Origin: Enterococcus caccae ATCC BAA-1240
Lineage (GTDB): Bacteria; Bacillota; Bacilli; Lactobacillales; Enterococcaceae
Assembly (NCBI RefSeq): GCF_000407145.1
Contig: NZ_KE136476.1
Coordinates: forward strand, 124,001-188,000
DNA length: 64,000 nucleotides
Direction of reading: 5' to 3'
Shown one piece after another: positions 36,977-46,187 of this stretch. Position 1 is the first letter of the stretch. The number at the start of each line of letters is the position of its first letter. The position numbers and the translations under genes are program-made. The notes under the pieces were generated by a model. It made no database searches and was not told where the DNA came from. It was given only the letters and a program-made list of their open reading frames with translations.

Positions 36977-37166
36977 GTATGATGCACGAGCTCGTTTTGA
37001 TGATTTATTATTAAATAAAGCCAAAAGAATAGTTTGATTAGAGTCAAAGAAAAACGAACTAAACGTTTCAGCCATCAGAGACAAGACCTTAAATACTGTA
37101 ATAGAAATCATTTCATACTCTTTATCTGTAGGTTTTGTAAGTCTAAAAGTAGGAGGATAATTCAAA

Positions 37167-37901
37167 ATGAAAACACAGAAAATTAGTTATGCAGCAAGCG
37201 AAGAGTGTTTTTTTGATTTAATGATTCCCAATGAAGAACAAGTTTGTGGTCCCATTATTGTACTAATACATGGAGGATACTGGAGAACGGAACTTACGAA
37301 TGCGACCTTAACACCTTTACAACAAAAAATAGCTAGTGAAGGATTTATTTGCTGTAATGTGGAATACAGAAGAGGGAAAAAATCGCCATGGCCAACTCCG
37401 TTAAAGGATGTGCGAAATGCAATAACTCAAATTAAAGATAGGTTTAAAGCCCTGTCAATTATTTTAATAGGTCATTCGGTAGGCGGACAACTTTCATTGT
37501 TGAATGCGGATATCGTTGATAAGGTGATTGGGTTGGCGCCAGTTACAGACTTAATCTATACTCGTGACAAAAATTTAGGAGATAGTGCTGTAACAGAGTA
37601 TTATGGGCAATTTGCTTCGGATGAGTTGTTGAAACAAGCGTCTCCCATTCATCATCTACCCTTAGCTTGTTCGCTTAGTTTAATAATACATGGAGCAAAT
37701 GATCAACGAGTGCACATAGAAACTTCTCTAAACTATTTTAGGGATAATCTTTCAAAAAAGAATAATCTAGATATGCTAGTTCTGCATGACATGCCGCATG
37801 GGGAAATTATCCAACCACAACAAGAGCATATTTCACTTATGATTCAATGGATAAAGAAATATAGTTCCTTTACAGAGAAGGAAATAGAGCAGAAAATTTA
37901 A
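37167..37901 (+). CDS. Alpha/beta hydrolase, kynurenine formamidase-like
   Basis: 244 residues, ATG 37167 after AGGAGG. The oxyanion motif HGGYWR and nucleophile elbow G-H-S104-V-G-G are visible, with the acid in HGAND and the His in MPHGE completing the triad. HGGYW is typical of the kynurenine formamidase/esterase branch. No tryptophan-degradation genes are nearby, so the substrate is open. The gene stands alone between two copies of a 31-nt repeat, which suggests a mobile or recombined segment. Confidence 0.85.
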   Translation: MKTQKISYAASEECFFDLMIPNEEQVCGPIIVLIHGGYWRTELTNATLTPLQQKIASEGFICCNVEYRRGKKSPWPTPLKDVRNAITQIKDRFKALSIILIGHSVGGQLSLLNADIVDKVIGLAPVTDLIYTRDKNLGDSAVTEYYGQFASDELLKQASPIHHLPLACSLSLIIHGANDQRVHIETSLNYFRDNLSKKNNLDMLVLHDMPHGEIIQPQQEHISLMIQWIKKYSSFTEKEIEQKI

Positions 37902-38128
37902 TTAAAATGTCAGGAAATCAGATAGTTACTATTATTTTTCGATGATTTAGCTATTAAAGATAGACTAGAATACAAGTCTACTTTAAAACAGATTTAGTAA
38001 GTGTGGCTGTTTCGATCAGACGAATTAATGTGGATAGTTCTATAGAATGCCTTTTTAGTATTTTAGTTACTATTAGAAAAATAATTAGTATGTTAAAAAA
38101 TAAAAATATTAAATAAATGTTAAATAGT

Positions 38129-38156
38129 AGACTGATTTGGAAATCAGTCTTTTTTT
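38129..38156 (+). terminator. Terminator downstream of the hydrolase gene
   Basis: AGACTGATTT, GG, AAATCAGTCT and seven T residues. It lies 230 bp after the hydrolase stop codon; the intervening DNA is AT-rich and holds nothing I can name. Confidence 0.85.
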
Positions 38157-38197
38157 GTTGGATTTTCAGATAAACAGCGATGTGTATGCATTTTATC

Positions 38198-38228
38198 AAC
38201 TTAAAAATTTTTATATTTAATAAAAAAA
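38198..38228 (+). repeat. 31-nt direct repeat, copy 2
   Basis: Exact copy of 36946-36976, followed by a diverged continuation containing GAGT/ACTC and AAAAAA/TTTTTT pairing. The two copies bracket the alpha/beta hydrolase gene 1.25 kb apart. Confidence 0.85.
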
Positions 38229-38299
38229 CATGAGTCACAAACTCTTTTTTATGATTTATCATTTAATATATCGAATTAAAACAAAATATTTTTATATTA

Positions 38300-38327
38300 T
38301 TTGTAAATAAAAATAAGTAATTATAAT
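38300..38327 (+). promoter_or_regulatory. Probable promoter of the locus 2 regulator
   Basis: TTTGTA (38300-38305), 16 bp, TATAAT (38322-38327), giving a leader of about 155 nt. Confidence 0.4.
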
Positions 38328-38487
38328 TAAAGTGAAACAAAAAGATTTGTCTAAGATTTTATCAAAGCGCAATGGATTTATTAAAAGTTACTGTATTAAC
38401 TGATTTAGCTTTAAACGAATACCATTTTATAAAGTAAACGCAAAAAATATTTTTAATGAAAACCATAATAGAAAGGTGGAGCTAATC

Positions 38488-39177
38488 ATGTGTGCTATCG
38501 GTATCCTCTCTACATCAAATAGTACCAAAAAACCATATTTAAATGCATTGAAAAAATTGAATTTTGATCCTCAGTTTCTTCAATTGGAAAATTTTGAGTA
38601 TAAAATTGAGCATTTGAACATCTTAATGATTGATGAAATAGATAGTTCTGATTCTGTAGGAAGTTATGAAACGATTCTGAAAGTCAGAAGTAGGTTTGAT
38701 GGCTACCTATTATTGTTAACGAAAAATAAAATAAAAACAATTGATTTAGTATATTTGCAGCTAGGAGTAGATGGCATAGTAAGAGAAGATGTGGACTATG
38801 AAGTGACTTTTATTCAATTAAGACGTTTGTTAGATGTGATTCAATTAAAAGTAGATTCTAAAAAAGTAATACATGAAACGGTGAAGCTTAACTTAAAAAA
38901 CAATAGTTTCATTAAAAACGGTGATGAAGAAATACAATTGACGAATACAGAATATCAAATTTTAAATACGTTGATGGTAAATAAGGGGAGCACGGTCCCC
39001 TATGATGAACTCTATCAAGAAGTTTGGGGGCAAGATAAAAAAGCAGATGAAATGCGTCAATATTTGATTGCCAACAGTATTTTCAAAATACGGACAAAAA
39101 TAGGCAAAAATAGTTTTGGTCAAAGTTATATCAAAACCATTCGAACAAAAGGCTATGCTTTTGTAACGAAACCTTGA
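38488..39177 (+). CDS. Winged-helix regulator with degenerate receiver domain
   Basis: 229 residues. ATG 38488 is six bases after AAGGTGGAG; the GTG at 38476 is part of that site. Residues 1-120 have the alternating pattern of a receiver domain but no acidic pair at the N terminus and no Lys near the end (VDGIVRED). Residues 135-229 are an OmpR-type winged helix (LTNTEYQILNTLMVNKGSTVPYDELYQEVWG ... TIRTKGYAFV). No kinase gene is adjacent, so it probably works without phosphorylation. It precedes the WxL operon by 105 bp in the same direction and is its likely regulator. Confidence 0.82.
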   Translation: MCAIGILSTSNSTKKPYLNALKKLNFDPQFLQLENFEYKIEHLNILMIDEIDSSDSVGSYETILKVRSRFDGYLLLLTKNKIKTIDLVYLQLGVDGIVREDVDYEVTFIQLRRLLDVIQLKVDSKKVIHETVKLNLKNNSFIKNGDEEIQLTNTEYQILNTLMVNKGSTVPYDELYQEVWGQDKKADEMRQYLIANSIFKIRTKIGKNSFGQSYIKTIRTKGYAFVTKP

Positions 39178-39282
39178 AGATCTTAAAAGTATCAATAAAA
39201 TATTGAAGGGAATCAAGGAGGTGGTGGCTTAAGAAATTCAATGATTCAATCAATACCATAATTTTAAAGAAAGGAGAAGAAA

Positions 39283-42200
39283 ATGAATAGCCCAAAAAAG
39301 AAAATAGTGGGTGTCACTATTGGGGTAGCATTGTTAGGGATCGTTCTACTAAACATTATGTTCAAACCAGTTGCACCTATCTTAGCGAGTCCAGATAAGA
39401 AGAGTGAAAAAAGTCTAAATAAGCCTGAAACGAATAAGGAATCTGTTGATGAGCAAAATTCGTTAGTCAAAGCTAGTTCTAGCTTAAGAGCATTGGACCC
39501 AGTTGAAAATCCAGAAGGTTTGAAAGCTACGCCAAAGGTTTTCACTTTAGCTAAAAATACACCTTTTCCCAATTTAACTACGGAAGCTGGGCGTAAGACA
39601 CTTTTTTCAGAATTGGTCATCCCAAATCCACAATTTGGTGCTCATTATGAATATGTGACTGCAGATGGTTCTCCAGCTACACCAAGTAGCGCCGAGACAG
39701 GATTTAAACTAATTTATGTGGAAATTACTGAAAGCTATAGTTTATCGAGTATACGTGTGCCTATTCCAGTAACCATTACGGATACATCAACTACCTTATT
39801 ATTAGATAATCAAGTAGGCATTCAAACAAGTAATGTCAATGGAAAAATTATTTTATATCCAGATGAGGTAAAAAACAAAACAGCGGAACAATTGCAACAA
39901 CTAGTAAAAACTAGATCGAATGTTAAGGCTTGGAGCACAGAAACAGGAGAAGAAGTAGCAGTAGATGTTCTGAGCACTACGATTGCTACTAAATCTGTTG
40001 GGACCTATAAAGCAGAATTTGAAGTAACGCTAGGTTCAGAAACAGGAGAAAAAAAGGCAACAACTCAAAGAGATGTGTTGGTATTTGGTGCTGATATAAA
40101 AGCACCTAATTATTTTACAATTGTACAAAAGGGAAATTTGGCGATGGGAACCAATGCTGCTAGTATTTTTTCGAAATATCAAACATTAAGTACGACAACC
40201 GCCAGTAACGCAACCTATGAATGGGTAGCGGATGAAGCGGGAACGCCAACAGTACCTGTTAATAAGTTTGATTCTAGTAATACGGGGTTTCATTGGGCTT
40301 ATATAAAAATGACTGAGAAAACTAATACAGCAGTTTCAACTGTGATTCCAATTCCAGTGACTGTAACATTAGAAAATCAAACAGTGATTGTCAGTTCAAA
40401 AGTAGGAGTAAGTTATGATGTACCAATCCTAAAAGTTAGTGAAACAAAAGGGAAAACAATTCCACAAATTATCAGTATATTAACACAAAAAATATCTTTG
40501 AAAGCGTGGGATACAACCACAGGTGAAAATTTAGATGCAAGAATCACCAGCTCTTCAATCAATAGCTCTAGTCGAGGGAAAAATGAAGTCGTTGTAACAG
40601 TTGTGCTAGGAACAGAGTTACTGAAACAAAATATCAGTGTATTGGTTGTTCCTGATGCTGTCCTTGGGGCAGCTGATATACAAGAGTGGCAAAATCTTCC
40701 ATTGAATTCTACTGATGGTGTAATCACCAACCCAATCAATGGGTCTAAGATAGGCTTTCTTAACAGGGGATTAACGGATAGTATCGCAAATGATGTAGGA
40801 TTTAGAATTCAAGATCAATCAAATAGGGGATATGTATACTCTGCTGGTACAGGTAGAGTAGCTACTATTCCAGGAGTGAACAACCAGGTATTATACAGAA
40901 CCATTTGGGAGAGAACAGCTGGCTTAGGTTGGTCTGTAGCAGCTACAAATATATCCACTAAATATTTCCTACGTAAAGGAAATGAATTGAAAGAAGTGTT
41001 AGTTGACGAGACTAACAATATTATGTATGTCTACAATTTATCGATTAGCCGTAATTTAAACTTTTCAGTCAAGCTGGATATGTATAACCTTTCGAATACT
41101 ACGAAGAGTTTTTCAATGTTAGAAAGTGTAGATACCGATTACTATGTGGATAGTGTACCGATATATGCGCTGAGAAATAATAGTGGATTTTATATGCAGC
41201 CATCATCAGGTAATCGATTTACAGTCAAGCTAAAAGATGGTAGAGGAAATTGGCTATCAGATTATAGCAAGTATATTGCTGGGGCTTATTCACTTATTGG
41301 TGTATCACAAGGCACAAATTATTTTGGAAACTCTTTTCTTACAAACGGTACTGAAAGTAGAAACTATAGTGAAGGACAAGTTATTGCATCAGGTGTCGAT
41401 TCGGGATATCAATTAGGTGCGCCGTGGAAAAACATTGCTCCTGATGAAGCGTTGAAAACAGGTTATGAAGTTTTTGCGGGACAAGAAATCCCTTATATGC
41501 AACTAAAGGCAAATCCGGAAGTGTTCAACATTTATTCAGATTCTACTGAAGAGCTAAAGACAGATTATAAGTTAAGTAAAATTCCAACTGTAAACGAGCA
41601 GGGCACGATTTATGTAACGTATCCTAATGGGGAGGAAGCTAGATTTCCTTTTGCATCGAATAATGTCAAAGAGTTCGATGGCAGTTTAACAATTCCGTTA
41701 AGTACTTTGCCGAAACAAGAGAATGAAAAATATGGATCTATTCATAAATACGAGACATTGATGCAAGCAGTTGATGAAACAGACAGTCCGATGAATGGTT
41801 TACCTTCTCAAGACTACTCTATCAAAGTCAATGTATACAAATTAGGCGGAACACCAATTGCCCAAACAATCAGAAAAGACAGTGTTTGGAGTAAGACAGC
41901 TCAGGGATTGATCAAAGACCCTATTGTTATGGTAGGTCATACAGCAACCTTTGAATATGTCAATCCAACCAAACCTGTTGATACCTCGAAAGTTGGTCTG
42001 CAATATGCAGAAGTTCGGATGACAGATAAACAGGATCCCTCGCAAACGACAGTGATCAAAGTACCTGTCATGGTTGTAGAAGGAACACCACCAACATCTG
42101 GATTAATAATCGGAGCCGAAGATATTGCGGTCAAAAAAGCAGAAGTTTTGGGCTTGACAGATGAACAGTTGAAATCCTTTATTCTAAAAAAATCCGGTGC

Positions 42201-43011
42201 TATAGCGTGGGATGTTGCGACAGGCTTGAGTGAAGGGGTGGAGTTGTCCATTACGGAAACATCATTGACGAATGATCCGGACACTACAAAAACACATACA
42301 GCTACGATTCAAGCAAAAAAAGGAACGACAATTAAAACAACAACGATTCAAATTCGGGTTAATGCAAAACTAACCGTAAACTTCTTGGATGAAAATGGGA
42401 ATCCATTACATGAAGCGTATACGGATGTAAAAGCATTGGATACAACTGTCGATCTGACTAAAATCACAGCGATCACGGATATTTTGAATACATTAAAGGA
42501 AGAAAATTATGATTTAGTGAAAAAACCGGATAACGAAATCATGACGATTGTGGACGGTGAAAATAAAGTGAGCTATCAATTCAATGGCTCTCTAAAAATT
42601 CTATCGGCACCAGATGTGTTAGATTTTGAAACGAAAAAAGCGACGATCAATGCGGTGAAATTTAAAGACCCTAAAATCATAGGGAACCCCTTGGTTGTAT
42701 CCGACACACGAGCAGATAAAGTGAAATGGAACCTCAAGGCAAAAGTCGATCAACCTTTAACGAGTTTAGAGGATGAACGAGTGAAACTTCCTGATTCGAT
42801 CAAGTACAAGTATCAAGAAGATGAGTTGACATTGACGGATGAGAGTAGCGTGATTTTCAGTCACTTAAATACAGTTTCAGGACGTTATGATATCACACAA
42901 GAACGCTGGTCTAAAGGGGACGGCTTCATGTTGGATCTTGCACCAGGTGCCATTAAAGCACTTGGAAAATACCAAGCACAAATCACGATTACTTTGGAAA
43001 ATGCAAAATAA
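39283..43011 (+). CDS. Very large WxL-domain adhesin (locus 2)
   Basis: 1242 residues, ATG 39283 after AAAGGAGAAG. An N-terminal signal/anchor helix (8-26) is followed by a Ser/Lys/Glu linker. Three copies of an Ig-like pair follow, marked by VKAWSTETGEE (about 216), LKAWDTTTGEN (about 407) and IAWDVATG (about 974). The stretch about 460-720 is a distinct beta-rich domain, perhaps the binding head. A MucBP-like segment (LTVNFLDENGNP, about 1030) precedes the C-terminal WxL domain. Its first motif, W1149-N-L, is intact, but the last reads I-T-I-T-L without Trp. It starts the locus 2 operon and is probably surface-displayed. Confidence 0.87.
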   Translation: MNSPKKKIVGVTIGVALLGIVLLNIMFKPVAPILASPDKKSEKSLNKPETNKESVDEQNSLVKASSSLRALDPVENPEGLKATPKVFTLAKNTPFPNLTTEAGRKTLFSELVIPNPQFGAHYEYVTADGSPATPSSAETGFKLIYVEITESYSLSSIRVPIPVTITDTSTTLLLDNQVGIQTSNVNGKIILYPDEVKNKTAEQLQQLVKTRSNVKAWSTETGEEVAVDVLSTTIATKSVGTYKAEFEVTLGSETGEKKATTQRDVLVFGADIKAPNYFTIVQKGNLAMGTNAASIFSKYQTLSTTTASNATYEWVADEAGTPTVPVNKFDSSNTGFHWAYIKMTEKTNTAVSTVIPIPVTVTLENQTVIVSSKVGVSYDVPILKVSETKGKTIPQIISILTQKISLKAWDTTTGENLDARITSSSINSSSRGKNEVVVTVVLGTELLKQNISVLVVPDAVLGAADIQEWQNLPLNSTDGVITNPINGSKIGFLNRGLTDSIANDVGFRIQDQSNRGYVYSAGTGRVATIPGVNNQVLYRTIWERTAGLGWSVAATNISTKYFLRKGNELKEVLVDETNNIMYVYNLSISRNLNFSVKLDMYNLSNTTKSFSMLESVDTDYYVDSVPIYALRNNSGFYMQPSSGNRFTVKLKDGRGNWLSDYSKYIAGAYSLIGVSQGTNYFGNSFLTNGTESRNYSEGQVIASGVDSGYQLGAPWKNIAPDEALKTGYEVFAGQEIPYMQLKANPEVFNIYSDSTEELKTDYKLSKIPTVNEQGTIYVTYPNGEEARFPFASNNVKEFDGSLTIPLSTLPKQENEKYGSIHKYETLMQAVDETDSPMNGLPSQDYSIKVNVYKLGGTPIAQTIRKDSVWSKTAQGLIKDPIVMVGHTATFEYVNPTKPVDTSKVGLQYAEVRMTDKQDPSQTTVIKVPVMVVEGTPPTSGLIIGAEDIAVKKAEVLGLTDEQLKSFILKKSGAIAWDVATGLSEGVELSITETSLTNDPDTTKTHTATIQAKKGTTIKTTTIQIRVNAKLTVNFLDENGNPLHEAYTDVKALDTTVDLTKITAITDILNTLKEENYDLVKKPDNEIMTIVDGENKVSYQFNGSLKILSAPDVLDFETKKATINAVKFKDPKIIGNPLVVSDTRADKVKWNLKAKVDQPLTSLEDERVKLPDSIKYKYQEDELTLTDESSVIFSHLNTVSGRYDITQERWSKGDGFMLDLAPGAIKALGKYQAQITITLENAK

Positions 43012-43028
43012 AAGGATGGAGGAAACGA

Positions 43029-43358
43029 ATGAAAGAAAATAATGTTACAAGATTCATCATCTCCTCTCTTCTTTTACTCTTTCTTGTAATGATCAATGGA
43101 AGAGTTGCATTTGCCCAAGAAGGGGCAGAAGTTCCAACAAAAGGAGAAATTGTCTTATTTGATGATGAAACGTCAAGCAGTAGTCAACCGCCGCCCTCTA
43201 GTTCTTCAGAGAACGTAACCAAGCCTAAGGGCAGGTTCCCATCGACTGGGGAGTTAGTCAAATACGGTGTTTCGATTGGTGGAAGTCTCTTACTTCTTTT
43301 AGTGATTTTCTTGTATCTGCTAAGAAAACGAGATCGAAATAAAGGGAAGGAGCAATGA
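43029..43358 (+). CDS. Small sortase-anchored protein with FPSTG motif
   Basis: 109 residues: signal peptide ending near AFA-QE, a Ser/Pro-rich spacer (QPPPSSSSEN), the sorting motif F70-P-S-T-G74 in place of LPxTG, a hydrophobic helix and a basic tail. It matches the position and size of the LPKTG protein of locus 1 and shares a KGEIVLF motif after the signal peptide. It starts 17 bp after the adhesin gene. Covalent wall attachment is expected if the sortase accepts Phe at the first position. Confidence 0.85.
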   Translation: MKENNVTRFIISSLLLLFLVMINGRVAFAQEGAEVPTKGEIVLFDDETSSSSQPPPSSSSENVTKPKGRFPSTGELVKYGVSIGGSLLLLLVIFLYLLRKRDRNKGKEQ

Positions 43359-43362
43359 GTCT

Positions 43363-44166
43363 ATGAAAAAAATTCATTGGATCCCTACGTTCCTCTTTGT
43401 CGCGGTTGGGCTGAGCAGTCCTGTTAGTCCGAGTTATGCCGAAACGCCAGAAAAAGGAGATATGGGTATTTCGTTTAAAGGGCTGATAGACCCAGAGTAT
43501 GGGGTGTTAGATCCAGAAAATCCAAGTAAAGAGCTGGAACCTGAGGGTGACTATGGTCATACGACAGGCGCCTTACGAATCGATTTTGTTCCAAATTTTT
43601 ATTTTAGTCGTAACAAAATTACCGTAAATGATAGTACCTATTCTTCCGATGCGTTGCTATTTAAAGGAGCTATTGCTCCTAGAGGGCAATTTATTCAAGT
43701 GTCGGATTATCGAGAAAATCAAACCGGGTGGAGTCTACAAGTACGACAAGAACAACAATTCACCAACCAAAAAAAAGCGGGCAGTCAGCTTGATGGTGCC
43801 GTTCTTTCCTTTGATAAATCTTGGGTCAATACGTTCAATGGAGCAAGCCATTCACCTTCAGTATCCAAAGAGGTGATTCGCTTGAACAATATTGGGGAAA
43901 CGTATACCTTAGCACAAGCATCTAAAGGAACAGGCGGAGGAACTTGGAGTGTGGTTTTTGGCGCATCAAAAGATAATCTAAATGAAGAAACAGCCACGTT
44001 AAATCCTCGTTTGGATGAACATGGAAAACCAGTTATTGATGTTTCTAAGGAAAATCAAGCTGTTTATATGAACGAAGCAGTTCGTTTATCACTTCCTGGC
44101 GGCACAAAAAAAGAGCCAGGAACTTACTCAACGGTGTTAACTTGGATTATTTCCGAGCTACCATAA
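43363..44166 (+). CDS. WxL-domain surface protein (locus 2)
   Basis: 267 residues, ATG 43363, four bases after the preceding stop and downstream of GAAGGAG. Signal peptide ends near SYA-ET, then KGDMGISFKG. The first WxL motif is W123-S-L, the second L-T-W261-I-I. The internal RIDFVPNFYF and 'GAIAPRGQFIQVSDYRENQ' fit the beta-rich WxL domain. It should bind the wall and pair with the DUF916 protein of the same operon. Confidence 0.9.
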   Translation: MKKIHWIPTFLFVAVGLSSPVSPSYAETPEKGDMGISFKGLIDPEYGVLDPENPSKELEPEGDYGHTTGALRIDFVPNFYFSRNKITVNDSTYSSDALLFKGAIAPRGQFIQVSDYRENQTGWSLQVRQEQQFTNQKKAGSQLDGAVLSFDKSWVNTFNGASHSPSVSKEVIRLNNIGETYTLAQASKGTGGGTWSVVFGASKDNLNEETATLNPRLDEHGKPVIDVSKENQAVYMNEAVRLSLPGGTKKEPGTYSTVLTWIISELP

Positions 44167-44197
44167 ATAAAACAAAGAATACTAGGAGGAAACACAA

Positions 44198-45004
44198 ATG
44201 AAATTAACACACAAATTATGTAGTGCTGCACTATTAGCAGCTGTTGGGGTTGCAGTCGCATTACCAAGCATCACAAAAGCGGATGATACAGAAGTGCCTA
44301 AAAATGATACAACCTTTAAAGGTGATATGGATATCCAATTTACACGTAATACAGAAGATGATACAAATACAACACGTCCAGGTTTGACGGATTCAAATGG
44401 TGAAAAAGATACAGATATCGAATCAGGAACGATCACTCGTCCACTTAAACCAGTTGTTTTTGGGATCCAAGATGTGACACCATTAAGTTTTGGTGAAAAT
44501 GCGGTTGTGACAGATGGAAATGATCGTGTATTCTGGGCAAAAAACTATACAGAAAAAGATGGTGTAATGGCTAATAACGTTGCAATCAAGGATGTCCGTA
44601 GCACATTGAACCATAACTATACATTAACAGCACAAATCACGAAACCAATGACAACAACAGTCAAAGAAGGCGCTGAAAGCGTAGATCGTAAACTAGATGG
44701 TGCGACATTGCTTTATAGAAATATCGGACGTAAAACAAATGTAGCACAAGAAATCGCTCTACCTGAAAGTGCAGTGAAAACATCTGCGGAAGTTGCAGAA
44801 GCAGCACCAGCTATTGTAGTGGATAATAATGGGGTAAACAAAGACCAAGGTCAAGGGCAAACATATATCCACTTTGGTAAATTGACAGCAACTGGGGAAG
44901 AAGCTTCTACTAAATCCGTTAAATTAACGATTGGTAAAGAAAAATCAATCTTTGAAGGCGACTATAAAGGGGAAGTAACCTGGGTATTAACGGCCGCTAA
45001 ATAG
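44198..45004 (+). CDS. WxL-domain surface protein with degenerate first motif
   Basis: 268 residues, ATG 44198 after CTAGGAGG. Signal peptide ends near TKA-DD, then FKGDMDIQF. The first motif reads Y141-T-L; the second is V-T-W262-V-L-T. The length and fold match the other WxL proteins. A strong hairpin follows, before the DUF916 gene. Confidence 0.88.
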   Translation: MKLTHKLCSAALLAAVGVAVALPSITKADDTEVPKNDTTFKGDMDIQFTRNTEDDTNTTRPGLTDSNGEKDTDIESGTITRPLKPVVFGIQDVTPLSFGENAVVTDGNDRVFWAKNYTEKDGVMANNVAIKDVRSTLNHNYTLTAQITKPMTTTVKEGAESVDRKLDGATLLYRNIGRKTNVAQEIALPESAVKTSAEVAEAAPAIVVDNNGVNKDQGQGQTYIHFGKLTATGEEASTKSVKLTIGKEKSIFEGDYKGEVTWVLTAAK

Positions 45005-45042
45005 TCAATCACTGACTTTTGATTGTTAAAAGAAACAAGTGA

Positions 45043-45077
45043 GTTACCGATCCATCTGGATCGGTAACCTATTTTTT
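45043..45077 (+). terminator. Hairpin with T run inside the locus 2 operon
   Basis: GTTACCGATCC, ATCT, GGATCGGTAAC and then six T residues. It sits only 24 bp before the DUF916 start, so it should lower expression of the genes beyond rather than end the operon. Locus 1 has a hairpin in the same place. Confidence 0.82.
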
Positions 45078-45100
45078 AAAAGACTAGAAGGGAAACCATT

Positions 45101-46168
45101 ATGACACGATATTTGAAACGAAGTATATATTTTTTATTATACATAACTTGTTTAACGATACTGATACCACAAACTACATATGCCAACGAAGATGCATCAA
45201 GTATCGGCTATAGCTATAAGATCATCAAGCCAGAAAACCAAGTTGGGAATGCAGGATATTTTGATTTGCGGATGAATCCTGAGCAAAAGCAAATCGTTGA
45301 CATTGAGCTATACAATATGACCGATCAAGATCTTTCAGTTGACTTGTCAGTTCATAGCGCCAAAACCAATAGTAACGGAGTGATTGAATATGGTCCGACG
45401 AAGCTAAAAAACGATCCTTCTTTGAAATATGATTTGAAAGATATTGTGAAAGTCCCTGAAAAGGTGACGATACCGCCAAAAGTAACACAAAAAGTCGCGG
45501 TAGAAATTTCTATGCCACAGGAGAAATATGATGGGTATATTTCAGGTGGGATTTATTTACAAAAATCTGAGACAGAAGCAGAAAAAAAAGCTAGTGAATC
45601 CGCTCAGGGAGTTGTAAATAAGTATGCTTTTATTGTTGGTATGCTGTTAAGCGAGTCAGATACAAAAGTCCAACCTGAATTATCTTTCAATAAAATATAT
45701 GCAGGTTTAACCAATTATCGTAATACTTTTCTAGTCGATTTTACCAATACTGAAGCCACATATGTAGAAGGTATGACCGTTGATGCTCAAATTTTTAAAA
45801 AGGGATCAGATGATGTTTTATATGAAACAAAAAAAGAAAATTATCGTATGGCTCCAAATTCTGCAATGTCTTTTCCAATTAATTTAAATGGAGAATCCTT
45901 TATTGCTGGAGACTATGTAGGGCGCATCCGTGTAACGGCTGGTGACAAAAAATGGGAGTGGCAAGAAGAGTTTAAAATCACGCAAAAAGATGCAGATAAA
46001 TATAATGCAGAAGATGTCTCTTTGATACAAGATAGAGGAATCAATTGGAAGATGATCTTAATGATTGCTGGCGGGATTTTAGTTATTTTCCTACTCATTT
46101 ATTTAGTGACTAGAGCTGTATCAAACAAGCAAAAAAAGAAGCGTAAAAAGACAAAAAAGAAAAGATAA
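45101..46168 (+). CDS. DUF916/DUF3324 WxL-interacting membrane protein (locus 2)
   Basis: 355 residues. Signal peptide ends near TYA-NE; the DUF916 domain (about 30-155) has VGNAGYFDLRMNPEQKQIVDIELYN, and DUF3324 spans about 175-300. A transmembrane helix (about 310-335) precedes a Lys-rich tail (KQKKKRKKTKKKR). It aligns along its length with the locus 1 protein but has a much shorter tail. It should anchor the WxL proteins at the membrane-wall boundary. Confidence 0.9.
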   Translation: MTRYLKRSIYFLLYITCLTILIPQTTYANEDASSIGYSYKIIKPENQVGNAGYFDLRMNPEQKQIVDIELYNMTDQDLSVDLSVHSAKTNSNGVIEYGPTKLKNDPSLKYDLKDIVKVPEKVTIPPKVTQKVAVEISMPQEKYDGYISGGIYLQKSETEAEKKASESAQGVVNKYAFIVGMLLSESDTKVQPELSFNKIYAGLTNYRNTFLVDFTNTEATYVEGMTVDAQIFKKGSDDVLYETKKENYRMAPNSAMSFPINLNGESFIAGDYVGRIRVTAGDKKWEWQEEFKITQKDADKYNAEDVSLIQDRGINWKMILMIAGGILVIFLLIYLVTRAVSNKQKKKRKKTKKKR

Positions 46169-46187
46169 CTGGGGGATGAGCTAGAAG

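Noticed and set aside
36965-37165. 66-codon minus-strand frame ending in SSKRARASYFFY next to repeat copy 1
   Set aside because: The matching sequence at copy 2 has a stop in the same frame, there is no ribosome site, and the composition is simply AT-rich.
37978-38262. 94-codon minus-strand frame in the gap after the hydrolase gene
   Set aside because: Low-complexity Ile/Lys/Leu/Phe translation of AT-rich DNA; it runs through a terminator and the direct repeat.
39216-39258. Strong AAGGAGGTGG ribosome-like site before the large adhesin gene
   Set aside because: The only ATG nearby (39241) opens six codons and is 19 bases away; the adhesin has its own site at 39273-39279.
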